From a virus: a stretch of 35,534 nucleotides of DNA. The notes beneath the pieces were generated by a model. It made no database searches. It was not told the origin of the DNA and saw only the letters and a program-made list of their open reading frames with translations. Positions 23,750 to 33,332 of this stretch are shown here, piece after piece. Location of the stretch: positions 1 to 35,534 of IMG/VR virus record IMGVR_UViG_3300025849_000103; one strand, given 5' to 3'. The position numbers and the translations under genes were made by a program. Every line of letters starts with the position of its first letter. Within the stretch, counting starts at the first letter, position 1.

Positions 23750-25156
23750 ATGGCAATACAATTTCCTAGCAATCCTAATGTCAACGATACGCATATTGTA
23801 GGTGGAACTACATATACGTGGAACGGCACTAGTTGGGAATCAAGCATTACATCAGCAGCATTTAACTTGACTGGTAATGTAACCGGCGATGTCACAGGTG
23901 ACGTTACCGGCGATATTACAGGATCTGTATTTGCCGATGATAGTTCACTACTAATTGACGGCATTAACGGCACTATCGATGCTGGTAATTTAACAGGTAC
24001 ACTACCTGCAATTGACGGCTCGGCGTTAACTGGAATTGCCGTAGACGGCGCTGATTTTTCTGGTAACTTTGCAGGTTCAGTGTTTGCTGACGACAGTACA
24101 CAGATTATTGACGGAGTTAGCGGCGAAGTTACTGGTAACGTAAACAACACAAATACAACATCCTACGCAGTTAACACTACCCAAATTGGCGGATTAGCAT
24201 CTGGTGGCGTAACAATGTTAGAGCACACTAGTTTTAATTCTGATGTTACTGTAGGAGGGCACTTATCGGTGCCAAACATTATTACACCAGATAGCTCTGC
24301 GTTACGTGTTGAGAACATTGCTAACTTCCAGTCAGACGTTGATGTCGACGGTCGCTTAACAGTTGGCGGCGCTGATGTACAAGACCTAATTGGTGACGGT
24401 ACAGGTGGTTACGAGTTTACTGGTGGTTTTGAAAATAGAACAACAGGAGCAGCTGGTACAAGTGACATTGGTACTGACGTAGAATATACCTCTGCGCAAG
24501 TACTCACGCAAGAATGGATGAGATTTGGTTTTAGCGCCGAACGACAGCTAGCAAACGACAAACCATATTGGACCAACGGAGCAGGCGGAGCTTCCGAAGC
24601 TCCCGGTGCTATTTACGGCGCAGATGCTAACAACTTACCGGATGGATTCTTTATGGACGGCAGTACTGCTCGTCCAGACGCTTATCGAGGTGTTGGTTTA
24701 TTCTCCGGCGCTTATATGCCGACTGGCGTGACTAGTATGTTTGACTTTGCTGAAGACAGTACATTTAGTCCGTACAACGAAGCACAGACATCCGGCAGCT
24801 TACAGTACAATGCTGCTTCGGGTTCATACAATATAAGTCAACTTAATACAGGTGACTTTTGTTCGTTTAGATTCGACTTTAACCTAACACCGCAGTTTGC
24901 TAATACAACTGTAGAAGTTGGGCTTATTTGGCAAACTAGAGACTCAAGCGACAACGCAACATTTACATTTGCCCTTACAGGTGAGCCGATCTTCTTTGGT
25001 GCTGGCACAACGGGAAGAACATTCCTGAACCGTCCAATTATGACTGCTTACCTTGCATCTATTGAAGATGTAAACGCAAGGGCATTACCAGCTATACGAG
25101 CAGATCAGCCAGTGTTTGTACAGCCGCTAACCACATTATTTGTAGTAGGGAGATAA
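23750..25156 (+). CDS. Tail fibre protein
   Basis: This 468-aa protein opens with a VNDTHIVGGTTYTWNGTSWE phrase typical of phage fibre/collar proteins. Next come a GNVT-GDVT-GDVT-GDIT repeat and two GSVFADDS[ST] phrases shared with the 1748 gene. The C-terminal ~240 residues have a different, less repetitive composition (QEWMRFGFSAERQLANDKPYW, then FRFDFNLTPQFANTTVEVGLIW) and look like a folded beta domain, perhaps an adhesion or attachment part. It is co-oriented with, and 3 bases from, the 1656-aa fibre. Confidence 0.75.
   Translation: MAIQFPSNPNVNDTHIVGGTTYTWNGTSWESSITSAAFNLTGNVTGDVTGDVTGDITGSVFADDSSLLIDGINGTIDAGNLTGTLPAIDGSALTGIAVDGADFSGNFAGSVFADDSTQIIDGVSGEVTGNVNNTNTTSYAVNTTQIGGLASGGVTMLEHTSFNSDVTVGGHLSVPNIITPDSSALRVENIANFQSDVDVDGRLTVGGADVQDLIGDGTGGYEFTGGFENRTTGAAGTSDIGTDVEYTSAQVLTQEWMRFGFSAERQLANDKPYWTNGAGGASEAPGAIYGADANNLPDGFFMDGSTARPDAYRGVGLFSGAYMPTGVTSMFDFAEDSTFSPYNEAQTSGSLQYNAASGSYNISQLNTGDFCSFRFDFNLTPQFANTTVEVGLIWQTRDSSDNATFTFALTGEPIFFGAGTTGRTFLNRPIMTAYLASIEDVNARALPAIRADQPVFVQPLTTLFVVGR
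23873..23920 (+). repeat. 12-bp tandem repeat encoding GxxT units
   Basis: Four successive 12-base units encode GNVT, GDVT, GDVT and GDIT. The third-position bases differ between units, so the array is old or constrained at the protein level. Confidence 0.75.
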
Positions 25157-25159
25157 TTA

Positions 25160-28100
25160 ATGGCTATTCGAGTAGTTCGAAATAACAACGGTAACTGTGT
25201 AACCTTTGTAGGATCGTCACAGCCGGCATACTGGAACGCTTGTCTAAGTGGACAAGTTAACACCGAAGACAGCACTCGTGTTGATGTTGTTAACGATGTT
25301 AGAACCACAGACGACAACAACCCAGTATACGAATTCTACGGTGTACCGCACACTGAATTCCAAGACGCAGACGGTAACGGCTTTGCTGATGCGGTTGCAG
25401 CGGCAGCATACATTACTGAAAAGGCAAACGTAATTGGCGGCGCTGTAGAACTCGATGCTATTACTGTTGTAAACTTTACACGTGATAACACTAACACTTC
25501 TGTACTTACATCACTTGGTGATAGCTTTGGTGTAAACAGCGTTAAAGCTGTTGGCGATGCTGACGGTAACATCACTATCCGAGAAGATGCCGACACTGGT
25601 GTTGCGCTTTATACTTCCATTAGACCTTACAATGTTACAATTAATGGTCAAGCACAAACTACATCACTTAATGCTGTAGTAAACGCACTAAACGCACTGT
25701 TTAATGTTACTCCAGTGGGCGCTGGTGCTGATGACCCTAGTACTAGTAATCAATACGGTCAAACTACGCCTAACATAGGCACTTTTGGCGACGTAACTAT
25801 CTCCGGAGGCATTGCTACAAAGGGTTCTAACTCAGGTTCACAATTTAGTGATGGCTTTTACACTATAGGACAAGAAGTTAACAGCCCTGGCGAATACTTT
25901 GAATTTGATAACACTGGTCGAGATTTTGATCGTAAATTTACTATCGGTTTGTTAGAAACTAGTAAGTTTGATGCTGGTGATTCTACTACACTGTTAGAAA
26001 ACATAACCAGCCTAGGCGACGTATTAGATCTTGCTGTAAGACTTGGACCAAACGCTGCGTTTGAAAACAGCGATTACGGTGTTGTAATTGAAAATGGTTT
26101 CTACGAAGCACCTGGCAAAAGTTCCCAGTTTAGAGCAGGTATTGATAATACTGGTAGACTATCCATTAGTCACTATAAAAACGGCGAATGGCTGGTAATT
26201 GCACGTAGTGCGTTTATTGTAGACACTAGTGAAGAATACATGCTAGTGTGTCATATGGTTAAAGAAAACGCTCAGGTCAATGTTGGCACCGTTAGTACCA
26301 ATAGTCTAGTAGACGACGTTCCTTTACAATATCGCTACATTGAATCACCAGATGGATCATTTTACTACCCGCTGTTTTCAAACAGATCCGAAGCTGACTA
26401 TGTATCACAGAACGCATTTACACTATTTGGTGCTCCGTATACAAACGATACTGACACTAACTCAGACGGCTTTTACTCGCACTCGCATATATTTGTAGAC
26501 GAGCCAACTAACACAACTTGGTACATGCCAGATAATTATATGTTCCATGCTGAATCTTCGGCTCCGGCTAACACAGCGTCGGTGACATATACTGCTGTTC
26601 AAACAGCAGCAGACGCAGATTATGTTCCAACAGTGTACAGCAGTAGCACTAGCTATACGTTTAACGAACTAGATAGTGTTAACATTGAGATAACTCCTAC
26701 AGACGTTTCTTACACTACTACTGTATCTGGGCTGCCGCCGTGTATAACACACACTGGTCGCTATCTTACTGGCACTATCGACCCTATATCAGCTACAGAA
26801 ACATATACCATTACTATTACACGATCAAACACGTTTGGGTCGTCAGTTGGTACATTATCTATTACACTAACTGACAATGCTAACTTGGGCAATATTGCTG
26901 ACTTTACAGAAGTCGCTGGTAACTTTTATCAGCCAAATCAAATATTCCTCGACGAAGACGCTATTGCTCAGTACGATGTACAAATTAGTCAAGACGAAGA
27001 ACTTACTTACAGTTTTAGTAGTGCTAGCAATATACCGCCAACTATTGGTGTTTTAAGTGCCACTGGCCAAAATGCGGTAACGTCGTTTGACCCGTCTACT
27101 GATAGCTTAGGCGTAGGCACTAGCGGATCGTCACCAGGCACAGACTTTAAGTGGACCACAATGTGGGATTTACGATTTGTTACGTTTGGCAGTATTGTAG
27201 GCGGAAGCACTAGCAGTAATGATAATGAAAAAGATCACTTAGTTGGTTGGAGCGATAACGGCGTAGTATTTGGCATTTCCGATGACAATATAAACCAAAC
27301 ATTTACACTAAAGTATGACACTGATGGTTATTTCCGCTTGTACCGCGGCGGCGCACTGTTAAAAACATCTGCTAGTACATACTCAGGCGCACAGACACTG
27401 ACTATTGCTGCGTTTGAAGATCAAACGCAAAACAATGTGTATATTCCGACTAACTTTACTATTGCTAATCAAAACGCAGGAAGCACAACTTCGCCAAGTG
27501 GATTTAAGACTCCTATTGCCGAAGGTGCTATGGCTACATCAACCTTACTCGGTAATGTCGATGCTGGCGATTCAACAACACACGATGCTGCGGTTGAATT
27601 GAACACTACCCTTGATGTAAACAAGAGATTCATACTTCCAAAGACATGGGTACAAACTAATATTTTACCGTACATTGGCACTACCGGCGCTGATGTGTAC
27701 TTTGGCGTACCGGCAAGTGGTGTTAACTGGACCGACGTAGCACTCAGCGACTTTGATGCTGTGATCGGATTCGAAGGCACTGCTAACCCGGCGCATACCT
27801 CTAGACTTGAAGTAGCAAGTAGTGATTCAAGTGTTACTGACGATACTACAAATATTAACTCTATGACCAACGCTTTCTTTGACTATGCTCTAGAATGGGA
27901 CGGCGACGATCTACACGTTATTGCTTGTAACATTGGTGATATTAACACACAGCCAGCAATTAACAACGGTGGCGCATTTTCGCGAGTTATGACATACCAC
28001 AACTATGTACCAAGCGACTCTGCTTACGGAAGTTTGCCATTGTTCTTTGCTGTAGACGACCAAGGACAAGTTAACTTGTCTACAAGTGGACTACAGGAAA

Positions 28101-30130
28101 TACGTACACCATTTGGTATTCGTGATATATTAGTAGCTGAAGGCTCTGCTGGCAATGGTCATTTCAAGGTACAACCTGACGCTGCCGCATTTGATGCTGC
28201 GAGCGCCGGCGGTCATGTTCCTTCTGGTTACGGTTTTGAATCTGCTGGTGTTACATCCCTGAACGCAGGTAACACATATCGATTCATTTACCATCCATCA
28301 ATGGAAGCGAATGATGAAATTGAGTTCCGACTTGCTTCTGACAACACAACTGTTTATACAACTGGTGTTACTGCGTTTGATAACACTTCCGCCGGTGATC
28401 CAAATGCCGAAGAAGGTTATAAAGGTATTACATTTGCGGTGCCTGCTGATGCTCCGCCGTTAACGTTGTACTACGTCAATGACACTACAGCAGATGCTGG
28501 TCGTGCTGTTGCTATCTCTGGTTCCACTTATGTTGAATCTGTGACTGGTATTACAAACGAAGGCCCAGCCGCTAACCAAACTGGTACTAACATTGTAGAC
28601 AATGGTGACTATGGTTGGATGTCAATTGACGAAACGCTTGGAGCTGGTGAACGCTTTGTAATGGACAATGCGTTCTTTACAGACCTTTTTGATGAGATGC
28701 CAACTGCGTATGAGATTCGCATTGGACTTAAAGGAGCCAATTGGGACAATGGTGACCAATCAACTAAATCTAATACTGTAGTTTCTGGAGAAGTATTTAA
28801 AGGTGATTTGCAACTTAGAATATCTGGAAGTACTCAGAGTAAGACTTTTCAGTTATTTAAACCAGGAACAAATTATAACACAATGCTTGTAAACACACCA
28901 GCATTACAGGATACAACTTGTGCTTTTATTGAAATTACTGCAGATGGTAATAACATTAGATTTGGATTTGGTAGAAATGGCAACATTGGTCTTTCTCAAG
29001 GAGATGAATCAACTGTTAATTATTCAGATTGGAGTGGTTACAAAGGTGAAACAGGTGACCAAGGATTTGGTATTACCTCGCTTGATGTTATGTTCTTAGT
29101 TACAGACATTTTTAATAACAGTGAGGACTTCGATGGCGCAAATGTAGATTGGACAGGACTATCTGAAGTTTCTATGCCGACGCTATCAACAACTGTGAGC
29201 ACCCCGTGGACAAAGGCCTTGGACTTTAGCGGTTCATCTGAACGAGGTCTTCAAGTTGCCAACCAGAACCATTTCAACCCAATCCGCATGTCAGACCTAG
29301 GTGCTACTGCTACTGGTAATACTACGGCTGGTAGGACATCTAATCACTCTAACGCACGTCCTTGGGCAACGGCTGTTGTGTTCAGCTCCGATAACAACGC
29401 CTCGAACCAGCATATATGGAATCAAGGTGAAGGCACTGGCACGACTGACGATAACATCTACCTGCGTGTAGATGCTAGCCGTTACCTTTACTTCGGTTGG
29501 GGTCGTACAGGTGCGTTAAATGAATGTTCACTCGGTAGACTAGCTAGTGGTTCTGGTAACTGGTATGGCTTTTACGTTGGTCATACGGGTGAGCGTCTGA
29601 GCGGAAGTGACGCTAGTGCTGCTAACCTCGCTGACTGTTTCGAGATCTATAGTGTGAACTTGAGTACCGCCCTTCCCGGTCCCGATCTCAGCACATCAAC
29701 TAACTGGTCAACAAATGGCGGTCGAATGGATCGTAGTGTTGTTGGTGACTTCACTGTTGGCGGTCGTGGTGCTAACCGCAACTTCCACGGTAAGATAGCT
29801 TCAATGGTGGTGACTACCCTGCGTAGAAGCATAGATATGCCCGATTATGGTGAGGTTAGTAAGATGGTTCGTGATCCTCAACAGTGGCAGATTGACTATA
29901 GGGATAACAATACTTACCGTCCTAGTAGTTTGGGCACAGACGCTTACAACTTCAGTAATAATTTACATTACGGCAGTGCCCAAATTTGGTTGATGGGTGA
30001 CGGGGCAAACGACGCTTATGCTCAAATTCGCAACAACGTTAGCCCAAATACTGTTGGTCAAACTTCGATGAATATGGTTTCGATGGTATCTAATGATATC
30101 GAAACGGTAAACATTAGCGGCTTAACCTAA
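25160..30130 (+). CDS. Giant tail fibre / receptor-binding candidate protein
   Basis: This 1656-aa protein is the longest in the window. An Ig-like (He_PIG-type) segment lies around residues 487-575 (VSGLPPCITHTGRYLTGTI). A concanavalin/LamG-like jelly-roll pattern occurs near 1347-1580: ALDFSGSSERGLQVANQ, an AVVFSSDN strand, IWNQGEG, then YLRVDASRYLYFGWG. Such domains bind sugars in adhesins, so host recognition is likely but inferred. Codon use changes in the last third, suggesting module exchange. It is closed by the terminator at 30136. Confidence 0.75.
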   Translation: MAIRVVRNNNGNCVTFVGSSQPAYWNACLSGQVNTEDSTRVDVVNDVRTTDDNNPVYEFYGVPHTEFQDADGNGFADAVAAAAYITEKANVIGGAVELDAITVVNFTRDNTNTSVLTSLGDSFGVNSVKAVGDADGNITIREDADTGVALYTSIRPYNVTINGQAQTTSLNAVVNALNALFNVTPVGAGADDPSTSNQYGQTTPNIGTFGDVTISGGIATKGSNSGSQFSDGFYTIGQEVNSPGEYFEFDNTGRDFDRKFTIGLLETSKFDAGDSTTLLENITSLGDVLDLAVRLGPNAAFENSDYGVVIENGFYEAPGKSSQFRAGIDNTGRLSISHYKNGEWLVIARSAFIVDTSEEYMLVCHMVKENAQVNVGTVSTNSLVDDVPLQYRYIESPDGSFYYPLFSNRSEADYVSQNAFTLFGAPYTNDTDTNSDGFYSHSHIFVDEPTNTTWYMPDNYMFHAESSAPANTASVTYTAVQTAADADYVPTVYSSSTSYTFNELDSVNIEITPTDVSYTTTVSGLPPCITHTGRYLTGTIDPISATETYTITITRSNTFGSSVGTLSITLTDNANLGNIADFTEVAGNFYQPNQIFLDEDAIAQYDVQISQDEELTYSFSSASNIPPTIGVLSATGQNAVTSFDPSTDSLGVGTSGSSPGTDFKWTTMWDLRFVTFGSIVGGSTSSNDNEKDHLVGWSDNGVVFGISDDNINQTFTLKYDTDGYFRLYRGGALLKTSASTYSGAQTLTIAAFEDQTQNNVYIPTNFTIANQNAGSTTSPSGFKTPIAEGAMATSTLLGNVDAGDSTTHDAAVELNTTLDVNKRFILPKTWVQTNILPYIGTTGADVYFGVPASGVNWTDVALSDFDAVIGFEGTANPAHTSRLEVASSDSSVTDDTTNINSMTNAFFDYALEWDGDDLHVIACNIGDINTQPAINNGGAFSRVMTYHNYVPSDSAYGSLPLFFAVDDQGQVNLSTSGLQEIRTPFGIRDILVAEGSAGNGHFKVQPDAAAFDAASAGGHVPSGYGFESAGVTSLNAGNTYRFIYHPSMEANDEIEFRLASDNTTVYTTGVTAFDNTSAGDPNAEEGYKGITFAVPADAPPLTLYYVNDTTADAGRAVAISGSTYVESVTGITNEGPAANQTGTNIVDNGDYGWMSIDETLGAGERFVMDNAFFTDLFDEMPTAYEIRIGLKGANWDNGDQSTKSNTVVSGEVFKGDLQLRISGSTQSKTFQLFKPGTNYNTMLVNTPALQDTTCAFIEITADGNNIRFGFGRNGNIGLSQGDESTVNYSDWSGYKGETGDQGFGITSLDVMFLVTDIFNNSEDFDGANVDWTGLSEVSMPTLSTTVSTPWTKALDFSGSSERGLQVANQNHFNPIRMSDLGATATGNTTAGRTSNHSNARPWATAVVFSSDNNASNQHIWNQGEGTGTTDDNIYLRVDASRYLYFGWGRTGALNECSLGRLASGSGNWYGFYVGHTGERLSGSDASAANLADCFEIYSVNLSTALPGPDLSTSTNWSTNGGRMDRSVVGDFTVGGRGANRNFHGKIASMVVTTLRRSIDMPDYGEVSKMVRDPQQWQIDYRDNNTYRPSSLGTDAYNFSNNLHYGSAQIWLMGDGANDAYAQIRNNVSPNTVGQTSMNMVSMVSNDIETVNISGLT

Positions 30131-30135
30131 AAACA

Positions 30136-30161
30136 ATAGGGGAGTGTAATAGCTCCCCTAT
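30136..30161 (+). terminator. Intrinsic terminator after the giant fibre gene
   Basis: ATAGGGGAG (30136-30144) pairs perfectly with CTCCCCTAT (30153-30161) around an 8-base loop, followed by the T-rich CCTTCTCTTT. It sits 6 bases after the fibre stop and before the next late octamer, separating the two operons. Confidence 0.8.
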
Positions 30162-30173
30162 CCTTCTCTTTAT

Positions 30174-30181
30174 GATAAATA
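30174..30181 (+). promoter_or_regulatory. Late-promoter-like octamer GATAAATA for the last operon
   Basis: GATAAATA lies directly after the terminator and 19 bases before the ATG at 30201, with AAGGA as ribosome site. It appears to drive the cargo-like operon 30201-35534. Confidence 0.6.
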
Positions 30182-30200
30182 CTACAAATAAGGATTTATC

Positions 30201-30959
30201 ATGGCACAATTCATACGATTATTTGTCAATAAACAGCATCAACTTTCTGAATCAGGTATTCCCTACACTACTCTATTAGAATCAGACGACCCTGATGTTA
30301 GTGTATACCACTGGGAAGGCGACGGATCACTTACAGAAGCAGAAGCAGACGACTATGCTGATACACTGTCAAGCTACTTACTAGAAAATGGTATTACAGA
30401 CTTTGACATAGAAATCTCGATGAGCGAGGAAGACATTATGAATGAACAACGCAAAATGGCGCAGCGTCGTATTGCAGAACATTGGAATCGCACTGTGAAG
30501 CCAATTGTAGAAGGCACCGCAGGCTCGCACTACAACGGTGCTTTTGCTTATTCTGATGAAGCTACTAAAGCAATTAACGAACATAGACGTTTTAAAGAAA
30601 TTGAACTTAGTGAAGAAGTTACACTAGAAGATCACGAAGACTTCCACGAAATGTTTGGTGATCTTGCTTACAGTATTGACGAAAATGATTTATTCGAAGC
30701 CGAGTACCGAGGACGTAAAGTTAAACTAAACAAACCCACCCGTGGTGATGTTAAAAAGTTTAAAGTGTACGTTAAGGATCCAAAGACCGGTAATGTAAAG
30801 AAAGTAAACTTCGGCCACGGCGGCACAAGTGCTAAACGTCCTACTATGCGCATCCGTAAAAGCAATCCTAAAGCACGTAAGAGTTTCCGTGCTAGACACA
30901 ACTGTGATAATCCAGGACCGAAAACAAAAGCAAGATATTGGAGTTGTAGAGCATGGTAA
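30201..30959 (+). CDS. Conserved late protein with a basic C-terminal domain
   Basis: This 252-aa protein has an acidic N-terminal half (EAEADDYADTLSSYL, MSEEDIMNEQRK) and a strongly basic C-terminal ~85 residues: a KFKVYVKDPKTGNVKKVNFG strand pair, an MRIRKSNPKARKSFRARHNC segment, then a CDNPGP...YWSCRAW end with three Cys. I recognise this C-terminal module as recurring in T4-like marine phage proteins, with unknown function; its charge suggests nucleic acid contact. It is first in the last late operon and has no capsid-targeting-like leader. Confidence 0.65.
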   Translation: MAQFIRLFVNKQHQLSESGIPYTTLLESDDPDVSVYHWEGDGSLTEAEADDYADTLSSYLLENGITDFDIEISMSEEDIMNEQRKMAQRRIAEHWNRTVKPIVEGTAGSHYNGAFAYSDEATKAINEHRRFKEIELSEEVTLEDHEDFHEMFGDLAYSIDENDLFEAEYRGRKVKLNKPTRGDVKKFKVYVKDPKTGNVKKVNFGHGGTSAKRPTMRIRKSNPKARKSFRARHNCDNPGPKTKARYWSCRAW

Positions 30960-31264
30960 TGACAGACATGACTCCTAACTTTGATGTACCTAATGACTTT
31001 CTTACGTACATGCGAAACGACAAAGACTTTTATACAAAGCACTACTACCCTACTATGAGTAGAGCTAGTGATATTGTAGATCTAAAAAAGACAGTAAAGC
31101 CAAAGCACTTTATGCCTATGATTAAAAAAGGTGTAGGATCGTACTGTAAGAAATATGATATGCCTCAAGAGGTGTTTGCTAAAGAGATTATTAAAGAAAT
31201 ACTTAACATTCTGTCAAGCGAAGAACTTCCGAGAATTCAAAAAGGTGAATACAAATGTATCTAA
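30953..31264 (+). CDS. Conserved hypothetical protein
   Basis: This 103-aa product starts at 30953, preferred over the ATG at 30959 because GGAG lies 9 bases upstream of the former and 15 of the latter. Features are an NDFLTYMRNDKDFYTKHYYP segment, a KPKHFMPMIKKGVGSYCKKYD middle and an EEVFAKEIIKEILNILSS-like helix. Similar small proteins occur in T4-like marine phages. The function is unknown. It overlaps both neighbours (7 and 10 bases). Confidence 0.6.
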   Translation: MVMTDMTPNFDVPNDFLTYMRNDKDFYTKHYYPTMSRASDIVDLKKTVKPKHFMPMIKKGVGSYCKKYDMPQEVFAKEIIKEILNILSSEELPRIQKGEYKCI

Positions 31265-32754
31265 GTGAACTGCTAAATGAAAATCGCAATATAGAATGGA
31301 GCAGGGTTCACGCTATTGGTCAGTACCATTATCAGGATATGCTTAACGCTGACGAAACTATTGAGTATTTTCAAATGCTCGGACTTAGCGAAAAAGAAGC
31401 AAAGAAATATCAAGAATTAGCAAAGCAAGGTCATCCCGGAGGCATCGGCGAAAAAGGCCTAATACCAGGTGGTCAACTACCACTAATAGGCGACATACTT
31501 AATCCAATTAACTTGGGCTTAACACTAGGCGGCGGCGGTGTTGCTGGATTAGGTGCTAAGAAAGTCAGTGGTAATATTCTAAAGCACGGTATCAAGCAAG
31601 GCTTAAAGCAATCTGCTACCCAAGCCGCTTTAGCCGTAGTTAGAAATCCTGTTATCCTTGCTAAAGCAACAGCGTATGCTAGAAAATATCCAACGTTCTT
31701 TAGGCCAAAAGTACTGCGAAAAATGGACGGCATACGTACTGTTAAATTTAAGAAAAAAATAGCAAAGCTAACTGAAGAAAATAGAATTGCTATGCGCAAT
31801 TTTGAGCATGTTAAAAGTTTTGCCGCACAAGCATCTGGTTGGAGTACTAGTGTTGCTCGTCAGTATATTGGTTCATTGGCAATGGCTGGCGGTTTTATAG
31901 GCAAGGATCTTATTGAATGGGCTCGAGATCCAGATGCTACTATAGAGGACCTTCTCAAGAAAGTAGGCGAGACTTCTATATGGGAAGCTGCTTTTATTCT
32001 TGCTGCTCCTGTTACTAAGATTATAGGTCTAGCTGCTAAGAAGCCAGTAACATCACTATGGAATCTAATAAAGAGTCTGTACAGCAAATACGGAAACGCT
32101 GGCAAAGTAGCAGCTAGTCTTGCTGGAATAAGTGCTGCGCCTGCTATGACAGGTAGTGCTAACGTTGTTTCAACAGAAAGTGTTAACGAAGTATTTGGCT
32201 TAGGTGGTCAAAAGCGTAAACAAGCAGTATTAGCATTTGGTAGATTAAACCCTGCTACCGCCGGTCATGAGCTAATGGTCGAAGCTATTAAACAGCAGCC
32301 AGGCGACAGTTTCTTATTTTTAAGTGATCGTGCTGCTAAGTTACCAACAGATCCGCTCAGTCCTGACGAGAAATTACAATGGGCCAGACTAAGTTTTAAC
32401 GGTATTGCTGTAGGTCTTGCTAAAACAGCACTTCTAGCTGTTGACCGACTATACAAGATGGGCTATACTGATATTATCTTTGTAGAAGGCGAAGACAAGC
32501 TGTTCCCTATTATCGAACGCTACAACAATGTTGAAACTAAAGTACATCATTACAAGTTTAACAGTATTAAACAGCATAGACTTACTCGCAATCCAGACGC
32601 AGACGATGCTAGCGGCATGAGTGCTAGTAAGATGCGTCAAGCTGTATTAGATAACGATTTTGAAACGTTTAAGACCGGTGTTACGCAGTCAGCGCAGCCA
32701 CAAGCGCAAGCAATGTTTGGCAAACTCGGACAACTACTTGGAGTTAATGCATAG
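31255..32754 (+). CDS. Hydrophobic domain fused to a nucleotidylyltransferase-like domain
   Basis: This 499-aa protein has three parts. The leader MYLSELLNENRN fits the capsid-targeting pattern with a possible cut after LNE. Next is a long hydrophobic/Gly-Ala region (~70-305), including GGGGVAGLG and an AAFILAAPVTKIIGLAA stretch that may enter membrane. The C-terminal domain (~320-480) has a cytidylyltransferase-type AFGRLNPATAGHE nucleotide motif (HxGH-like, here T-A-G-H) and a late SGMSASKMRQ motif (ISxxKxR type) near residues 453-461. The family includes NMN and phosphopantetheine adenylyltransferases; the substrate is unknown. Confidence 0.75.
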   Translation: MYLSELLNENRNIEWSRVHAIGQYHYQDMLNADETIEYFQMLGLSEKEAKKYQELAKQGHPGGIGEKGLIPGGQLPLIGDILNPINLGLTLGGGGVAGLGAKKVSGNILKHGIKQGLKQSATQAALAVVRNPVILAKATAYARKYPTFFRPKVLRKMDGIRTVKFKKKIAKLTEENRIAMRNFEHVKSFAAQASGWSTSVARQYIGSLAMAGGFIGKDLIEWARDPDATIEDLLKKVGETSIWEAAFILAAPVTKIIGLAAKKPVTSLWNLIKSLYSKYGNAGKVAASLAGISAAPAMTGSANVVSTESVNEVFGLGGQKRKQAVLAFGRLNPATAGHELMVEAIKQQPGDSFLFLSDRAAKLPTDPLSPDEKLQWARLSFNGIAVGLAKTALLAVDRLYKMGYTDIIFVEGEDKLFPIIERYNNVETKVHHYKFNSIKQHRLTRNPDADDASGMSASKMRQAVLDNDFETFKTGVTQSAQPQAQAMFGKLGQLLGVNA

Positions 32755-32756
32755 TA

Positions 32757-33332
32757 ATGAAAGTTAACCAAATAGTTTCCGAAAACCCACTTAAATTATT
32801 GAAAAAGGCTGCTAAAGCTGTCGGCAATACCAAAGGTGCTGCTAAACAGTTAGATCTATTTGATGATTATTACGAATCACAACTAAAAGTAGCAAAAAAT
32901 ATTGCTCAACTTAACGATCCAGAAAAGTTTGCCGATGCAATCATAAAGCAGGCTACTAAATCAGATGGTGTTGTGCCTAACTCAGTTGATATAAATGCGG
33001 TAGCAAAGCCAGATAGAGAAACTGTTCGAGAACTAGTAAAAAGTATTTCCGAAGTTAGGAAATCTGTAGTAGCTAATAAGCCAAACGAGCGTGCTACACA
33101 GGCACTAGCTGCTAACTTAGCAGAAGCTATGTCTAAACACCCCGACGCAGACCTAGCGCAGCTATTTTTAGAACTTCACGGACAAGCTAAATCACTAAAA
33201 AAGCGTAGCAGAGTAGAAAAAGCGGTAAACACTGGTTTTACTGTATCAGCGAGCATTTTAATTGTTGTGGCTATGATACGCATAGTTGGCTTTTTAAGAG
33301 CAGTTAAGGACTCGGCAGAAAATGACCGATGA
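32757..33332 (+). CDS. Hypothetical protein with leader and C-terminal membrane segment
   Basis: This 191-aa protein begins MKVNQIVSENP, a near-match to the leader pattern of its neighbours (cut site V-S-E rather than I/L-x-E). It is then helical and charged (KLLKKAAKAVGNTKGAAKQ, ETVRELVKSISEVRKSVV), with a single hydrophobic helix near the C-terminus (~165-182, SILIVVAMIRIVGFL) that could anchor in membrane. No enzyme motif is visible. It starts 2 bases after the upstream stop and overlaps the next start by 11 bases. Confidence 0.6.
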   Translation: MKVNQIVSENPLKLLKKAAKAVGNTKGAAKQLDLFDDYYESQLKVAKNIAQLNDPEKFADAIIKQATKSDGVVPNSVDINAVAKPDRETVRELVKSISEVRKSVVANKPNERATQALAANLAEAMSKHPDADLAQLFLELHGQAKSLKKRSRVEKAVNTGFTVSASILIVVAMIRIVGFLRAVKDSAENDR

